Assembly: GCA_947177795.1 (NCBI GenBank)
Contig: CAMWVR010000017.1
Location: 1 to 32,983, forward strand
Reading direction: 5' to 3'
Source of the DNA: an uncultured Clostridia bacterium
GTDB taxonomy: Bacteria; Bacillota; Clostridia; Christensenellales; UBA3700
Length of the DNA stretch: 32,983 nt
Of the stretch, positions 15,285 through 24,499 are shown in pieces; positions within the stretch are counted from its first letter, which is position 1, and every line of letters starts with the position of its first letter. The notes below the pieces were generated by a model. The model did not search any database. It saw only the letters and a program-made list of their open reading frames with translations, and was not told the DNA's origin. Made by a program: the position numbers and the translations under genes.

Positions 15285-16820
15285 CTATTCCCACTCAATC
15301 GTTGCCGGCGGCTTTGACGTAATATCGTAAGCAATTCTGTTGATATGCTTTACCTCGTTGACAATCCTCGTAGATATTTTCTCAAGTACGTCGTAAGGTA
15401 TTCTTGCCCAATCTGCCGTCATTGCGTCGACGGAAGTAACGCCTCTCAACACCAACGTATAGTCGTAAGTACGGCTATCGCCCATTACGCCTACACTGCG
15501 CATATCGGTAAGTACTGCGAAGTACTGCCAAATCTTGTCGGAAAGTCCGTTGAGTTTGATTTCTTCTCTGAAGATATAGTCTGCGTCTCTCAATATCTCC
15601 AACTTCTCTGGAGTGATATCGCCTATTATTCTTATAGCAAGCCCGGGCCCCGGGAACGGCTGACGCATTACGACGTCGTGAGGAAGTCCCAATTCAAAGC
15701 CTACTTTGCGTACTTCGTCTTTGAACAAGTCTCTAAGCGGCTCGATTATCTCCTTGAAGTTGACTACGTCGGGAAGTCCGCCCACGTTGTGGTGGGATTT
15801 GATGACTGCGCTGCTGCCAAGTCCCGATTCGATTACGTCGGGATAGATAGTGCCCTGCACGAGATAATCTACTGCGCCTATTTTATTTGCCTCGACTTCA
15901 AAGACGTCGATAAACTCTTTGCCTATTATCTTGCGCTTTTTCTCGGGGTCTTTTACTCCGCTCAACTTCTCCAAAAATCTCTGCGAAGCGTCTGCGAGTA
16001 TTACGTTCATGCCCATGTCTTCTTTGAAGACTTGCATTACCTCCTGCGCCTCGTTCTTTCTCAAAAGACCGTGATCTACGAATATACACGTCAATTGGTC
16101 GCCCACAGCCTTGTGGATAAGAGTTGCGGCAACCGCCGAATCTACGCCGCCGCTGAAAGCGCAAAGCACTTTCTTGTCGCCAATCTTTGCTTTGAGCTCG
16201 GCAATAGACTTGCTGACAAAGTTGGACATAGTCCAATCACCCTTTGCCTTTACGATATTGTATAAGAAATTTTTGAGCATATCCAAGCCTTGATGCGTGT
16301 GCATAACTTCTGGGTGGTACTGCATACCGTAAATGCCCTTTTGCTTGTTTTCAAAAGCGGCAACCTTGCAAGTATCGGTGCTTGCAGTCACTTCGAATCC
16401 TTCGGGCAGACGAGCAACGTGGTCTGTGTGGCTCATCCAGCAAATCCCCTTTTTGTCAAGACCTTTGAAGAGCAAACTGTCAGTGTCGTATTTTGCTTCC
16501 TGTCTGCCGTATTCTCTCTTTTCAGCGTGTTCTACCTTACCGCCGAGCGTGTGGGCAATGAGCTGACAGCCGTAACATATTCCCAGCACGGGCACACCCA
16601 ACTCGAATATCTCTTTGTCTATCTTCGGAGCGCCCTCTTCGTAAACGCTGTTGGGACCGCCCGTAAAGATAATACCAATCGGATTAAGCGACTTGATTTT
16701 CTCCATTGAAATCGTGTAGGGATACATCTCGCAATACACGTTGTGTTCTCTTACTCTTCTTGCGATAAGTTGGTTGTATTGACCGCCGAAGTCAATTACC
16801 AACACCTTTTCATTAGTCAT
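15285..16820 (-). CDS. guaA: GMP synthase (glutamine-hydrolysing)
   Basis: Converts XMP to GMP with ATP and glutamine. The class I amidotransferase domain (about 1-190) has nucleophile Cys82 in GICYGCQ and the His169/Glu171 pair in YHPEV. The ATP pyrophosphatase domain has the P-loop SGGVDS (223-228). The C-terminal dimerisation domain ends in the family signature [12 protein letters not shown]. The frame can start at a TTG at 16826, but AAGGAG sits 8 nt before the ATG at 16818-16820, so that start (511 residues) is preferred. It follows the P-type ATPase by 15 nt and is probably co-transcribed with it. Confidence 0.96.
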   Translation of the reverse strand: MTNEKVLVIDFGGQYNQLIARRVREHNVYCEMYPYTISMEKIKSLNPIGIIFTGGPNSVYEEGAPKIDKEIFELGVPVLGICYGCQLIAHTLGGKVEHAEKREYGRQEAKYDTDSLLFKGLDKKGICWMSHTDHVARLPEGFEVTASTDTCKVAAFENKQKGIYGMQYHPEVMHTHQGLDMLKNFLYNIVKAKGDWTMSNFVSKSIAELKAKIGDKKVLCAFSGGVDSAVAATLIHKAVGDQLTCIFVDHGLLRKNEAQEVMQVFKEDMGMNVILADASQRFLEKLSGVKDPEKKRKIIGKEFIDVFEVEANKIGAVDYLVQGTIYPDVIESGLGSSAVIKSHHNVGGLPDVVNFKEIIEPLRDLFKDEVRKVGFELGLPHDVVMRQPFPGPGLAIRIIGDITPEKLEILRDADYIFREEIKLNGLSDKIWQYFAVLTDMRSVGVMGDSRTYDYTLVLRGVTSVDAMTADWARIPYDVLEKISTRIVNEVKHINRIAYDITSKPPATIEWE

Positions 16821-16835
16821 TAACAAAACTCCTTA

Positions 16836-19800
16836 TTATTTTTTATTGTCAAATCTATTGAAAAACTCTTTGACCTTGTTTTTCTCTTTGTTGATAAATC
16901 CGCCCGTCTCTTTGAAGAGCGCCTTGAACGCTTCTATCTCCACTCGCATAAACGCCATGATCGGAACTATGCAAATTATGATTATGACAAGTTTTATTAT
17001 CATATCGGGATAAAGCGTTACCAACGAGAATTTCTCGCTGAAGAAGGGATTGCTTACTGCGAATATGAACGCCACAAGCAACAGCGCAAGCATGAATATC
17101 TTGTCTTTGGTATACGGCATGCACACTTGCATCAATACTATAAACGATACCGACGCCGTGATAAATACGCTCATCGTGGATATCTGCGGAGATACGTCAA
17201 AACCTATATCGTTGTACATCCAACATACTAGTATTATTGCAAATGCTACCGTAAGACCTGCCGGTAAGGCTCGTTTGAACACCTTGCTCAAGAAGTTGCC
17301 CTTGACTCTTCTATCGTTGGGTTCAAGCGCCAAGATGAAGGACGGTACGCCTACGAACAATGCGTTGATGAGCGTCAGCTGTATCGGCTCGAACGGATAA
17401 GTCGCAAATTGGAATATGATGAGCAACAACGAAAGCACTGCGCTGAACGTCGTCTTGACGAGGAAGAGCGATGAAGCTCTCTCAATGTTGTTGATGACTC
17501 TTCTGCCCTCGCTGACCACGCTCGGCAATGCCGAAAAGTCCGAATCGAGCAGGACTAGCTGCGCTACGTTACGGCTTGCGTCAGATCCGCTCGCCATAGC
17601 AATTGAGCAATCTGCCTCTTTGAGCGCCATAACGTCGTTGACGCCGTCGCCCGTCATGCCGACGGTGTGACCGTGCGCTTTGAGCGCCGCAACGAGTTCT
17701 TTCTTTTGACTCGGCGTAACTCTGCCGAATACCGTATATTTCTCGACGGCTTCGTATATCTTTTCCGTGGTATCCAAATCGACGGACGCGTCGACGTACT
17801 TCTCGGCATTCTTCAATCCCGCTCTTTCGGCTACTTTGGAGACGGTGAGCGGGTTGTCACCCGAAATAACTTTGAGTTCGACGCCCTGCTGCTCGAAATA
17901 ATTAAACGTAGCGGGAGCGGTACTTCTTATCTTATCGCTCAAGACGATGAGCGCAATAAGACTCATCTGATTGGGATCCATCTGCGAATCTTTGAGTTCT
18001 TCGGTGGTATTGACAAGCACCAATACTCTGAATCCTTGCATTGCGTATTCGTTGACGTTGCGCTCAACGGTGTCGTATCTCTCCTTAAGTACGAACTCGG
18101 GCGCGCCGACTATAAACGTACCCACGCCGTCAAAACTTGCTCCGCTCCACTTTCTTGCGGATGAGAACGGCATAAGCTTCGTCACTTTGAAGGTCTCGTT
18201 AGACGAGAAATATTCCGCGCAAGCCTCGAAAGTTGCGTTGTTTGCGCCAAGCGCCTTGACCATGTTAGCCATTATGTCGTCCGCCGATCCGCACATAGAC
18301 GAATATACGTGGACGTTCTCGACCTGCATAGTGCCTTCCGTGATAGTACCCGTCTTGTCAAGACAAAGCACGTCGACTCTCGCAAGCGCCTCTATCGAAT
18401 ACAAATCCTGTACGAGCGTACGCTTTTTTGCAAGTCTTATGATACCAAGAGCAAGAGCTATCGAAGTCAGCATTACCAAGCCTTCGGGAATCATTCCGAT
18501 GACGGACGAAACCGTACTCGTTACCGCGCCCGAAATACTCGGAGAATACTTGCGGTTGGTGAAGAACATCATGATACCCAACGGGAAGATGATGACCGTA
18601 GCTATTCTGATTATCCAATTTATCGAACGCATAAGTTCCGACTTGGACTTTTTGAACTTCTTTGCCTCGCTCATAAGCTTTGACGCATAAGTGTCTTCGC
18701 CTACGGCTATGACCCTTGCTTTGCAAGTGCCCGCTTGAACGAAACTGCCCGACATAAGCTGATCGCCGAGACCTTTATGTATATCGTCCTGTTCGCCTGT
18801 AAGCAACGACTCGTTAGCCTCGCACTCTCCGCCGACGACTATACAGTCGGTGGGTATCTGACTGCCTTGCTTGAGTATGATCACGTCGTCGATGACGATT
18901 TGATCGGTAGAAATACTCACTATTTGTCCATTACGCACAACGTCTATCGACGGCGCAGACACCAACGAAAGTTTGTCAAGAGCGCGCTTGGATCTTATCT
19001 CTTGGAAAATACCTATCACGAGATTGACGAGCGCAATACCCGCAAAAAGCATATTCTTGAGTTGTCCGTTGAAAATGATTATCAGACATACGAGAAAAAT
19101 ATTGACCAAGTTGAATAGGGTAAATATATTTGACGTAAAAATCTTGAGATAAGATTTAGAGATCGAATTGTCTTGATAGTTTGTCAATCCTCTCAACTGT
19201 CTCTCTTCTATCTGTTCGTCGTTGAGTCCTTGTTCTGCGGTCGACTCAAAATGAACGAACTCGACGCTGTTGTATTTCTTGGACTTTTCTTTGAGTTCTT
19301 TTGCCTTACGTTTTTCTTCGGCCTTTTGCGCAGCTTTCGCAGCCTTTTTTTCTGCCTTGAGATCGGCTTTGACGACGTCGTCCTTTTTGTCGGTCTCGTC
19401 GGGCTTTAAGTCGGCTTGGCTCTCTTGCGAGACTGACTCGTCGGCAGAAGTCTCTTGCGGCTTGCTATCCTTATCGTCCAAAGCCTTTTCCGACTTATCC
19501 TCAACGGGTACGCTCTCTATAGTTGCCGTTTGGCTGTCTGCTACCTCTTGAGAGACGATATTCTCGTCCGCCTGCTTTTCTTCGACAGCCTCAGTCTGCT
19601 GTTTTTCCGCAGAAGCCGTCGAAGAAGGCGCGACCTTCTTGACTACGACGACCTTTTTGACCGTCTTTCCCGTTTTGCCTGAGGTATTTGTCTTATCCGT
19701 CGCATTAACTGCGCCTTCCGTAGTGGCATTTGTCTTATCCGTTTCTCCTGTAGCTTTATTTACAGGCACCTTCTTAACAACTTTTTTGACTACAACGGTC

Positions 19801-20018
19801 TTTTTTGCGCCTTGCGCAGCCCCTTGCTGTTGAGTAGCAACATTTGTGTTTATATCTTTTTTTGTGGAATTATTATTCGTAGAAGTAGTAGAATTCCCCT
19901 TCGTCGTTACCTTTTTTACGGTTTTGGTCGAAGAAGACGAGCCTGCGTCGGACGCAGTTTCCTGCTTGTCAAACATAGACATCTGTTCTACATTGTTCTT
20001 TTTGCTTTTCTCCGCCAT
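16836..20018 (-). CDS. P-type cation ATPase (CtpE/CaxP-like, probably Ca2+) with long Lys/Thr-rich N-terminal extension
   Basis: Membrane cation pump of 1060 residues. The core (about 265-1060) has A-domain TGE (407-409), the M4 motif PEGL (511-514), phosphorylated Asp554 in DKTGT, and hinge motif GDGVND (790-795). About ten hydrophobic segments include pairs near 300-340, 466-530, 840-900, 920-970 and 975-1025. IPEGLVMLTS followed by LARVDVLCLDKTGT resembles mycobacterial CtpE and streptococcal CaxP, for which calcium transport is reported; substrate here is inferred. The first 265 residues have no known domain: KKV-rich basic repeats (33-130), an acidic Gln/Glu/Asp/Ser stretch (135-212) and a Lys/Ala/Glu helix (216-250). 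guaA follows in the same operon. Confidence 0.9.
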   Translation of the reverse strand: MAEKSKKNNVEQMSMFDKQETASDAGSSSSTKTVKKVTTKGNSTTSTNNNSTKKDINTNVATQQQGAAQGAKKTVVVKKVVKKVPVNKATGETDKTNATTEGAVNATDKTNTSGKTGKTVKKVVVVKKVAPSSTASAEKQQTEAVEEKQADENIVSQEVADSQTATIESVPVEDKSEKALDDKDSKPQETSADESVSQESQADLKPDETDKKDDVVKADLKAEKKAAKAAQKAEEKRKAKELKEKSKKYNSVEFVHFESTAEQGLNDEQIEERQLRGLTNYQDNSISKSYLKIFTSNIFTLFNLVNIFLVCLIIIFNGQLKNMLFAGIALVNLVIGIFQEIRSKRALDKLSLVSAPSIDVVRNGQIVSISTDQIVIDDVIILKQGSQIPTDCIVVGGECEANESLLTGEQDDIHKGLGDQLMSGSFVQAGTCKARVIAVGEDTYASKLMSEAKKFKKSKSELMRSINWIIRIATVIIFPLGIMMFFTNRKYSPSISGAVTSTVSSVIGMIPEGLVMLTSIALALGIIRLAKKRTLVQDLYSIEALARVDVLCLDKTGTITEGTMQVENVHVYSSMCGSADDIMANMVKALGANNATFEACAEYFSSNETFKVTKLMPFSSARKWSGASFDGVGTFIVGAPEFVLKERYDTVERNVNEYAMQGFRVLVLVNTTEELKDSQMDPNQMSLIALIVLSDKIRSTAPATFNYFEQQGVELKVISGDNPLTVSKVAERAGLKNAEKYVDASVDLDTTEKIYEAVEKYTVFGRVTPSQKKELVAALKAHGHTVGMTGDGVNDVMALKEADCSIAMASGSDASRNVAQLVLLDSDFSALPSVVSEGRRVINNIERASSLFLVKTTFSAVLSLLLIIFQFATYPFEPIQLTLINALFVGVPSFILALEPNDRRVKGNFLSKVFKRALPAGLTVAFAIILVCWMYNDIGFDVSPQISTMSVFITASVSFIVLMQVCMPYTKDKIFMLALLLVAFIFAVSNPFFSEKFSLVTLYPDMIIKLVIIIICIVPIMAFMRVEIEAFKALFKETGGFINKEKNKVKEFFNRFDNKK

Positions 20019-20070
20019 TTATATATCCTTGTTTCGCTTATAATAATACTTAAAAATAAGTAGCAACTAA

Positions 20071-20099
20071 ATAATATCACATTGAAAAATTTATGTCAA
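20071..20099 (-). promoter_or_regulatory. Strong promoter of the P-type ATPase-guaA operon
   Basis: On the minus strand a perfect TTGACA (20094-20099) and TATTAT (20071-20076) are separated by 17 nt. The predicted start near 20064 gives a leader of about 45 nt. An AAGGA site precedes the ATG at 20016-20018. Confidence 0.75.
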
Positions 20100-20183
20100 A
20101 TATAATTCAGAATAATTGCATATAAATATGTGCGCGTTAAAATTATCAAATTATATTTGGATTTCGACTTATAAAAAACATAT

Positions 20184-20197
20184 TTGAACAATGTTCA
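20184..20197. promoter_or_regulatory. Palindromic site TGAACAATGTTCA, copy 1 (operator-like)
   Basis: Thirteen-bp perfect palindrome TGAACA-A-TGTTCA (20185-20197) preceded by T. It lies about 85 nt upstream of the -35 of the ATPase promoter. The same palindrome recurs at 20346-20360. Half-site spacing (GAAC-3 nt-GTTC) suits dimeric HTH repressors such as TetR-family proteins. No regulator gene is adjacent. Confidence 0.45.
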
Positions 20198-20262
20198 GAT
20201 ATTAAATATATCAGAAAATCGACCTATTTTGCACATTTTAATTGTTTTGAATATTAAAGATC

Positions 20263-20286
20263 AAAAAAGCAAAGCAATTGCTCTGC
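20263..20286 (-). terminator. Intrinsic terminator after tyrA (end of aromatic cluster)
   Basis: On the minus strand GCAGAGCA...TGCTTTGC forms a continuous stem with one G-U pair over 20269-20286, followed by six Ts (20263-20268). It sits about 70 nt past the tyrA stop codon. Confidence 0.72.
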
Positions 20287-20345
20287 TCCGCTTTTATATT
20301 AACAAACCTTGTCGGCATCGTAATTATTATGTCGATTTGCAGTAA

Positions 20346-20360
20346 TTGAACAATGTTCAA
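20346..20360. promoter_or_regulatory. Palindromic site TTGAACAATGTTCAA, copy 2, overlapping the tyrA stop
   Basis: Fifteen-bp perfect palindrome containing the 13-bp sequence seen at 20185-20197. It overlaps the tyrA stop codon (20357-20359). The rest of the 338-nt gap 20019-20356 holds the ATPase promoter, the other palindrome and the tyrA terminator. No gene is seen in it. Confidence 0.45.
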
Positions 20361-21229
20361 AGATTATTTTTTGTCGTTCTTTTTTTCTCCAAAGCCAATC
20401 GTCTTGCCGATGACTTGACGAATGCCGACTTCAATCTCTCGACGTCATTATCCACAAGAGCCTGCTTAATGCCTGAAAGTTGAGTCTCAAAACGAGTGAT
20501 AGTAGATATAAGATTGTCCTTATTGCCCAAAAAGAGTTCGCTCCACAAATCCTCATTGATATTGGCAATCCTCGTCAAATCTCGATAGCTGTCGCCGATA
20601 TAACTCGCCGTATCGCTATCCTCGTCATCGCTGTTGATGAGCGACACCGCAATGGCGTGCGGGAGTTGAGAAGTATAGGCAATCACTTTATCGTGAGTCT
20701 CAACGTCGGTAATGCGAATTCTTCCAAAGCCTATGTCAGTGACGATCTCGCTCATTCGCTCTATTGCGTCTTGCGTAGTGTCGGGCGTGGATACGATAAG
20801 GAAATTAGCGCCTTGCAACACCTTGTCGTCGGCGTATTTAAATCCCCTTTTTTCTCTGCCTGCCATGGGATGACAAAATAGAAATTCGCAACCGTCGGGC
20901 ACTCGGTCGTTGATTTGATCGACGAAATGGCTTTTGATTCCCGCAACGTCGCTTATCAGACAGCCTTTTTTGATATACTTGCCGTACTGCTCAAGATAAC
21001 TCACTATTTGATTGGGATAAAGCGCAATAATTATAACGTCGCTTTGTTGAAAAAACTTTTCTGGAGTATTGCCGCCATCCTTGATAGCGCCCACTGCAAT
21101 AGCGTCTTCTATGCTTTGAGAAGACCTGTTGACGCCGTATACGGTGTATCCCTTCTTTGAGAGAGCTATTGCATACGATCCGCCGACTACTCCCAAGCCA
21201 ACTATTGTGATTACTTTATCTTGTTTCAT
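20357..21229 (-). CDS. tyrA: Prephenate dehydrogenase
   Basis: NAD(P)-dependent oxidative decarboxylation of prephenate to 4-hydroxyphenylpyruvate for tyrosine. The 290 residues contain an N-terminal Rossmann fold GLGVVGGSYAIALSKKGY, the segment ISDVAGIKSHFVDQI, the catalytic-site region FCHPMAGREKRGFKYAD and the helical SQLPHAIAVSLIN. There is no ACT domain, so tyrosine feedback through this protein is not evident. AGAGG precedes the ATG, and a 6-bp hairpin lies in the leader at 21245-21259. It is last in the aromatic cluster, separated from aroQ by 348 nt of R1 repeats, so it may have its own promoter. Confidence 0.95.
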   Translation of the reverse strand: MKQDKVITIVGLGVVGGSYAIALSKKGYTVYGVNRSSQSIEDAIAVGAIKDGGNTPEKFFQQSDVIIIALYPNQIVSYLEQYGKYIKKGCLISDVAGIKSHFVDQINDRVPDGCEFLFCHPMAGREKRGFKYADDKVLQGANFLIVSTPDTTQDAIERMSEIVTDIGFGRIRITDVETHDKVIAYTSQLPHAIAVSLINSDDEDSDTASYIGDSYRDLTRIANINEDLWSELFLGNKDNLISTITRFETQLSGIKQALVDNDVERLKSAFVKSSARRLALEKKRTTKNNL

Positions 21230-21280
21230 AATGCCTCTTGGATTTCCGACACAGTCGGAGTTTTCCGTTTTTTTATTTTG

Positions 21281-21545
21281 AGATATTTCGACTTCGCTTA
21301 CGCTCCGCTCAATATGACGTTCAAAAGGTTTTTAATTTCTTTCTGTCATTTCGACCAAATCATAGCGCCGTGAAGAGATTGTTATCCGATTATCATACCG
21401 TTGAGGCCTTACGACTTCACTCGTTTCGCTCAAGGTGACATACAAGGTTTTGGATTTCTCCATTACGCTATACTACAGTCGAAATGACACAAACGCGAGC
21501 GTCAATGACATTGCATTTTGTCATTTAGAGCGCAGTCGAGAAATC
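21281..21545. repeat. Dense array of five R1 palindromes between aroQ and tyrA
   Basis: Copies at 21281-21319 (arms ATATT/AATAT), 21344-21379 (degenerate), 21403-21440 (arms GCCTT/AAGGT, the first pair being G-T), 21452-21488 (ATTTC/GAAAT) and 21519-21545 (reverse, ATTTC/GAAAT). Between the last two, 21491-21510 carries only the right end of the long-form block (GCGAGCGTCAATGACA). The array fills nearly all of the 348-nt gap. No gene is seen here. Confidence 0.8.
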
Positions 21546-21577
21546 TAATCCGTTTGACAATCGATATCAAACTATAA

Positions 21578-22009
21578 TTACTCAAGCAGTGACTCAACCG
21601 CCTCAATATATCCATCGTATCCCTTACCGCTTATCTGCGCAATGCATGCAGGCGCCGTGACAGACACTTGTCTGAATGGTTCTCTTGAGTGAATATCGGA
21701 TATATGCACCTCAACTACGGGTATTGGCGCAATCGCCTTGATAGCGTCGTAGATAGCGTAACTGTAGTGAGTATGCGCTCCCGGATTGATAACTACGCCG
21801 TCATAGCCGCCATAATAGCATCCGTGCAGACAATTGACTATTTCTCCCTCGATATTGGATTGGAAAAAGTCAAGTTTAACGTCCAAATCTTTACACTTAT
21901 CGGTTATAAAATCGCATAGTCCTTTATAATCCAAATAGCCGTACACGCCTTTTTCCCTTATACCCAGCATATTGAGATTTACGCCGTTGATAATCATAAT
22001 TTTTTTCAT
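21578..22009 (-). CDS. aroQ: Type II 3-dehydroquinate dehydratase
   Basis: Converts 3-dehydroquinate to 3-dehydroshikimate. The 143 residues match the small dodecameric type II enzyme. Motifs: NGVNLNMLGIREKGVYG with the catalytic Arg/Tyr loop, NPGAHTHYSYAIYDAI, and VEVHISDIHSREPFR with the catalytic His. The usual proline in NGPNLN is replaced by Val here. It begins 34 nt after the aroE/K stop, in the aromatic cluster. Confidence 0.95.
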   Translation of the reverse strand: MKKIMIINGVNLNMLGIREKGVYGYLDYKGLCDFITDKCKDLDVKLDFFQSNIEGEIVNCLHGCYYGGYDGVVINPGAHTHYSYAIYDAIKAIAPIPVVEVHISDIHSREPFRQVSVTAPACIAQISGKGYDGYIEAVESLLE

Positions 22010-22043
22010 TATTCACCCATTTTGTACATATTCTACGTTTAAG

Positions 22044-23336
22044 TTATTTGACTATTTTAACGATATCTTTGACAGTCTTATACATATCGTATTCGTGACT
22101 TTTCACGACGTAATCGCAAGTCGAATAATATCTGTCCTTTCTCTGATCATATATCTGTCTCAACTTTTGCGCTCCGTCCTTGAGTAGCGGTCTGGTATCG
22201 GTACGTACGCCGGCAATAATATCTTCGATTTTTCTCTCTATCAATATTATCACTCCGCTGAGTCGCATTGCGCTGACGTTGACGTCTCTCAAAACCGCTC
22301 CGCCGCCCGTCGCAACGACAAGATTTTTTTTATGCGATAATTCTTCAATTGCCTTGCTCTCCCAATCTCTGAACACGCTTTCGCCCTCGTCGAACAATTG
22401 GTTTATGCTTTTACCGGATATTTGCGTAATATATTCGTCTGCGTCGACGAATTGCCAGCCAAGAGCCTTGGCTACTCGTTTTCCTTTGACAGTCTTTCCG
22501 CATGACATAATGCCCGTGAGATAGATATTACCGCCATTTGCATTGAAATAATCTTTCATCAAAGAGTTGAATATCCTCTTCGTCAAAGTCTCGTCGGTAA
22601 TTGAATTATTCCATATCTCCTGCGACTTCATCGCTTGTGCGACGAGCATATACAATCCGCCCACGGCCTTTTTGCCGAGTCTCACCGCATTTTGCAACAA
22701 TTGCGTATACACGGGATTATACACTATGTCGACGACCGCGTCGAAGTTCTTTATAATCTCGTCGGATACGGGACAGCCGTCAGTATTGGGAAACATACCC
22801 ACGGGAGTGGTGTTGACGATGACGTCGCCTTTAAAACTCTCAAGTTCATCATAAGTAATAAAGTCGTCGACGTCTTTTTTGCTTTGATTGCGAGTCGCAA
22901 TCTTTACGCATTTCGCTCCGCGCTGTTTGAGTATAAAATATACAGACTTACTTGCGCCGCCGCTGCCGAGAATAACGAAAGTCTTGCTTTTTATCTCGAC
23001 GTCGTTGGCTTTGAGCATTCCCTCAAAACCGTAAGGGTCGGTATTATATCCGTACAGCTTGCCGTCGGAATTGACCACGGTATTGACTGCGCCAATCTTC
23101 TTTGCCTCTTGCGACGTTCCGCTAAGATACTTGATTACCTTTTCTTTATAGGGTACGGTCACGTTGAAACCGTCGTATTGCATCAGCGTATCTTTGCAAT
23201 CGTCGAGCATATCTTGCATAGCAATTTGCTCGACGCCGTAAGTAGCGTCCTTTTTGTAATAATCAAAATACGCTTTATGTATTTGAGGCGACATAGTATG
23301 CGTAAGTTTTTCGCCTATTACGCAGTATTTTTTCAT
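22044..23336 (-). CDS. aroE/aroK: Fused shikimate dehydrogenase-shikimate kinase
   Basis: One 430-residue polypeptide combining two successive pathway steps, dehydroshikimate to shikimate to shikimate 3-phosphate. AroE part (about 1-260): substrate motif THTMSPQIH, catalytic Lys in FNVTVPYKEK, catalytic Asp in NTDPYGFEG, NADP-binding GSGGASKS and the ATRNQSKK phosphate-binding segment. AroK part (about 270-430): P-loop GIMSCGKT, DADEYI, the Arg of VFRDWE, and Walker-B-like ATGGGAV followed by lid arginines TDTRPLL. Both sets look intact, so both activities are expected. It starts 4 nt after the pheA stop. Confidence 0.94.
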   Translation of the reverse strand: MKKYCVIGEKLTHTMSPQIHKAYFDYYKKDATYGVEQIAMQDMLDDCKDTLMQYDGFNVTVPYKEKVIKYLSGTSQEAKKIGAVNTVVNSDGKLYGYNTDPYGFEGMLKANDVEIKSKTFVILGSGGASKSVYFILKQRGAKCVKIATRNQSKKDVDDFITYDELESFKGDVIVNTTPVGMFPNTDGCPVSDEIIKNFDAVVDIVYNPVYTQLLQNAVRLGKKAVGGLYMLVAQAMKSQEIWNNSITDETLTKRIFNSLMKDYFNANGGNIYLTGIMSCGKTVKGKRVAKALGWQFVDADEYITQISGKSINQLFDEGESVFRDWESKAIEELSHKKNLVVATGGGAVLRDVNVSAMRLSGVIILIERKIEDIIAGVRTDTRPLLKDGAQKLRQIYDQRKDRYYSTCDYVVKSHEYDMYKTVKDIVKIVK

Positions 23337-23340
23337 GAAT

Positions 23341-24471
23341 TTATACCCTTTGTCCTTTGGCGTATTCGCCTATAATCTCAAAAAACGAAGATACTTCCGC
23401 AACGTACTCCAACGCCTCGTTTAGCTTGGGAGAGTTGCAAGGATGCTCCAAGTCAACGTAAAAATAATATCTCTCGGGAGAGTTCTCTACGGGTCTTGAC
23501 TCTATGTTGAGCAAGTTAATTCCGTTCTTGGCAAAATACTTCAAAGCGTTGAAGAGCGCTCCCGGAGTGGAATTCAACGCAAAGACTATGCTCGTCTTGT
23601 CGCTCTTATCGCTGTCCAACAAATTCTTGCCGATGACTATAAAACGAGTATAGTTGCAAGACTGCGACTGGATATTCTCTGCGACGACTTCGAGTCCGTA
23701 AAGCCGAGCGTTGCGCTTTGACGCTATCGCCGCTTTGCTCTTGTCGTTTTGTTCTGCGACAAGCTTTGCCGACGACGCAGTTGATTTAAATGGAATAATA
23801 TTCCACTTTCCGCCCGATAAATAATTGTCGCATTGCGTAATCGCCTGAGGATGAGAATACACTTCTTTGACGTCTTCCAGCCTCGCGCCTTTGACTCCCA
23901 AAAGACAGTGGTCGATGCCTTGCCACTGCTCGCCTACGACAAAAAATGCGTATTTGCGAAGCAAGTCGTAGACCTCGGTAATTGCGCCTGTCGAAGAGTT
24001 TTCTATGGGCAAAACTCCGTATTGTATCCTGTCTTCTTTCAAAGCAATAAATACGTCTTCAAAGGTAGCAAAGCTATCGCCTTTGTCGTCGCCGAAAAAG
24101 TCCGTCATAGCTTGTTGAGAATTAGATCCCTTGTCGCCGTAATATCCTTTTTTGCCATTTAAATCAAGCGGTTGGCGACAGTATTTGCCAAAAAGATTTG
24201 ACTTAGAAATTTTCTTTCGCTGCAAATCTTTGCTCAGTCCCATAAGTTCGACCATAAGTTGACGGGCAGAGTCGGCGTATTCTTTGTTGACGAGATTGTC
24301 CACCGCTTTTGCAAGCACCTCGTCTTCTCTCGAGCTTTGCAATACGCTCGCATTGCGCGTCTTTTTATACTCGGCAACGCCCAATACCAATCCCATTCTT
24401 TTCTCAAAAAGTGAGATAATCTCCTTGTCGACTAAATCTATCCGTTCTCTCAATCTATCCAATTCGTCCAT
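23341..24471 (-). CDS. pheA: Bifunctional chorismate mutase / prephenate dehydratase (P-protein)
   Basis: Takes chorismate to prephenate and then phenylpyruvate. The 376 residues have an AroQ-type chorismate mutase (about 1-90; LRERIDLVDKEIISLFEKRM), a prephenate dehydratase domain (about 108-285; VLPIENSSTGAITEVYDLL and the catalytic CNYTRFIVIG) and a C-terminal ACT domain (about 295-370; ESRPVENSPERYYFYVD), which normally binds phenylalanine for feedback inhibition. The dehydratase start reads GYYGDKGSNSQQA where most relatives have a GTFS-like turn. It is the only chorismate mutase seen here, so it probably also feeds TyrA. Confidence 0.94.
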   Translation of the reverse strand: MDELDRLRERIDLVDKEIISLFEKRMGLVLGVAEYKKTRNASVLQSSREDEVLAKAVDNLVNKEYADSARQLMVELMGLSKDLQRKKISKSNLFGKYCRQPLDLNGKKGYYGDKGSNSQQAMTDFFGDDKGDSFATFEDVFIALKEDRIQYGVLPIENSSTGAITEVYDLLRKYAFFVVGEQWQGIDHCLLGVKGARLEDVKEVYSHPQAITQCDNYLSGGKWNIIPFKSTASSAKLVAEQNDKSKAAIASKRNARLYGLEVVAENIQSQSCNYTRFIVIGKNLLDSDKSDKTSIVFALNSTPGALFNALKYFAKNGINLLNIESRPVENSPERYYFYVDLEHPCNSPKLNEALEYVAEVSSFFEIIGEYAKGQRV

Positions 24472-24499
24472 ATAATACCGCCCGAATTATTGTCTATAT

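Noticed and set aside
20185-20360. TGAACAATGTTCA as LexA (SOS) boxes
   Set aside because: Gram-positive LexA sites have GAAC and GTTC separated by four bases. Here the spacing is three, and no SOS gene is adjacent.
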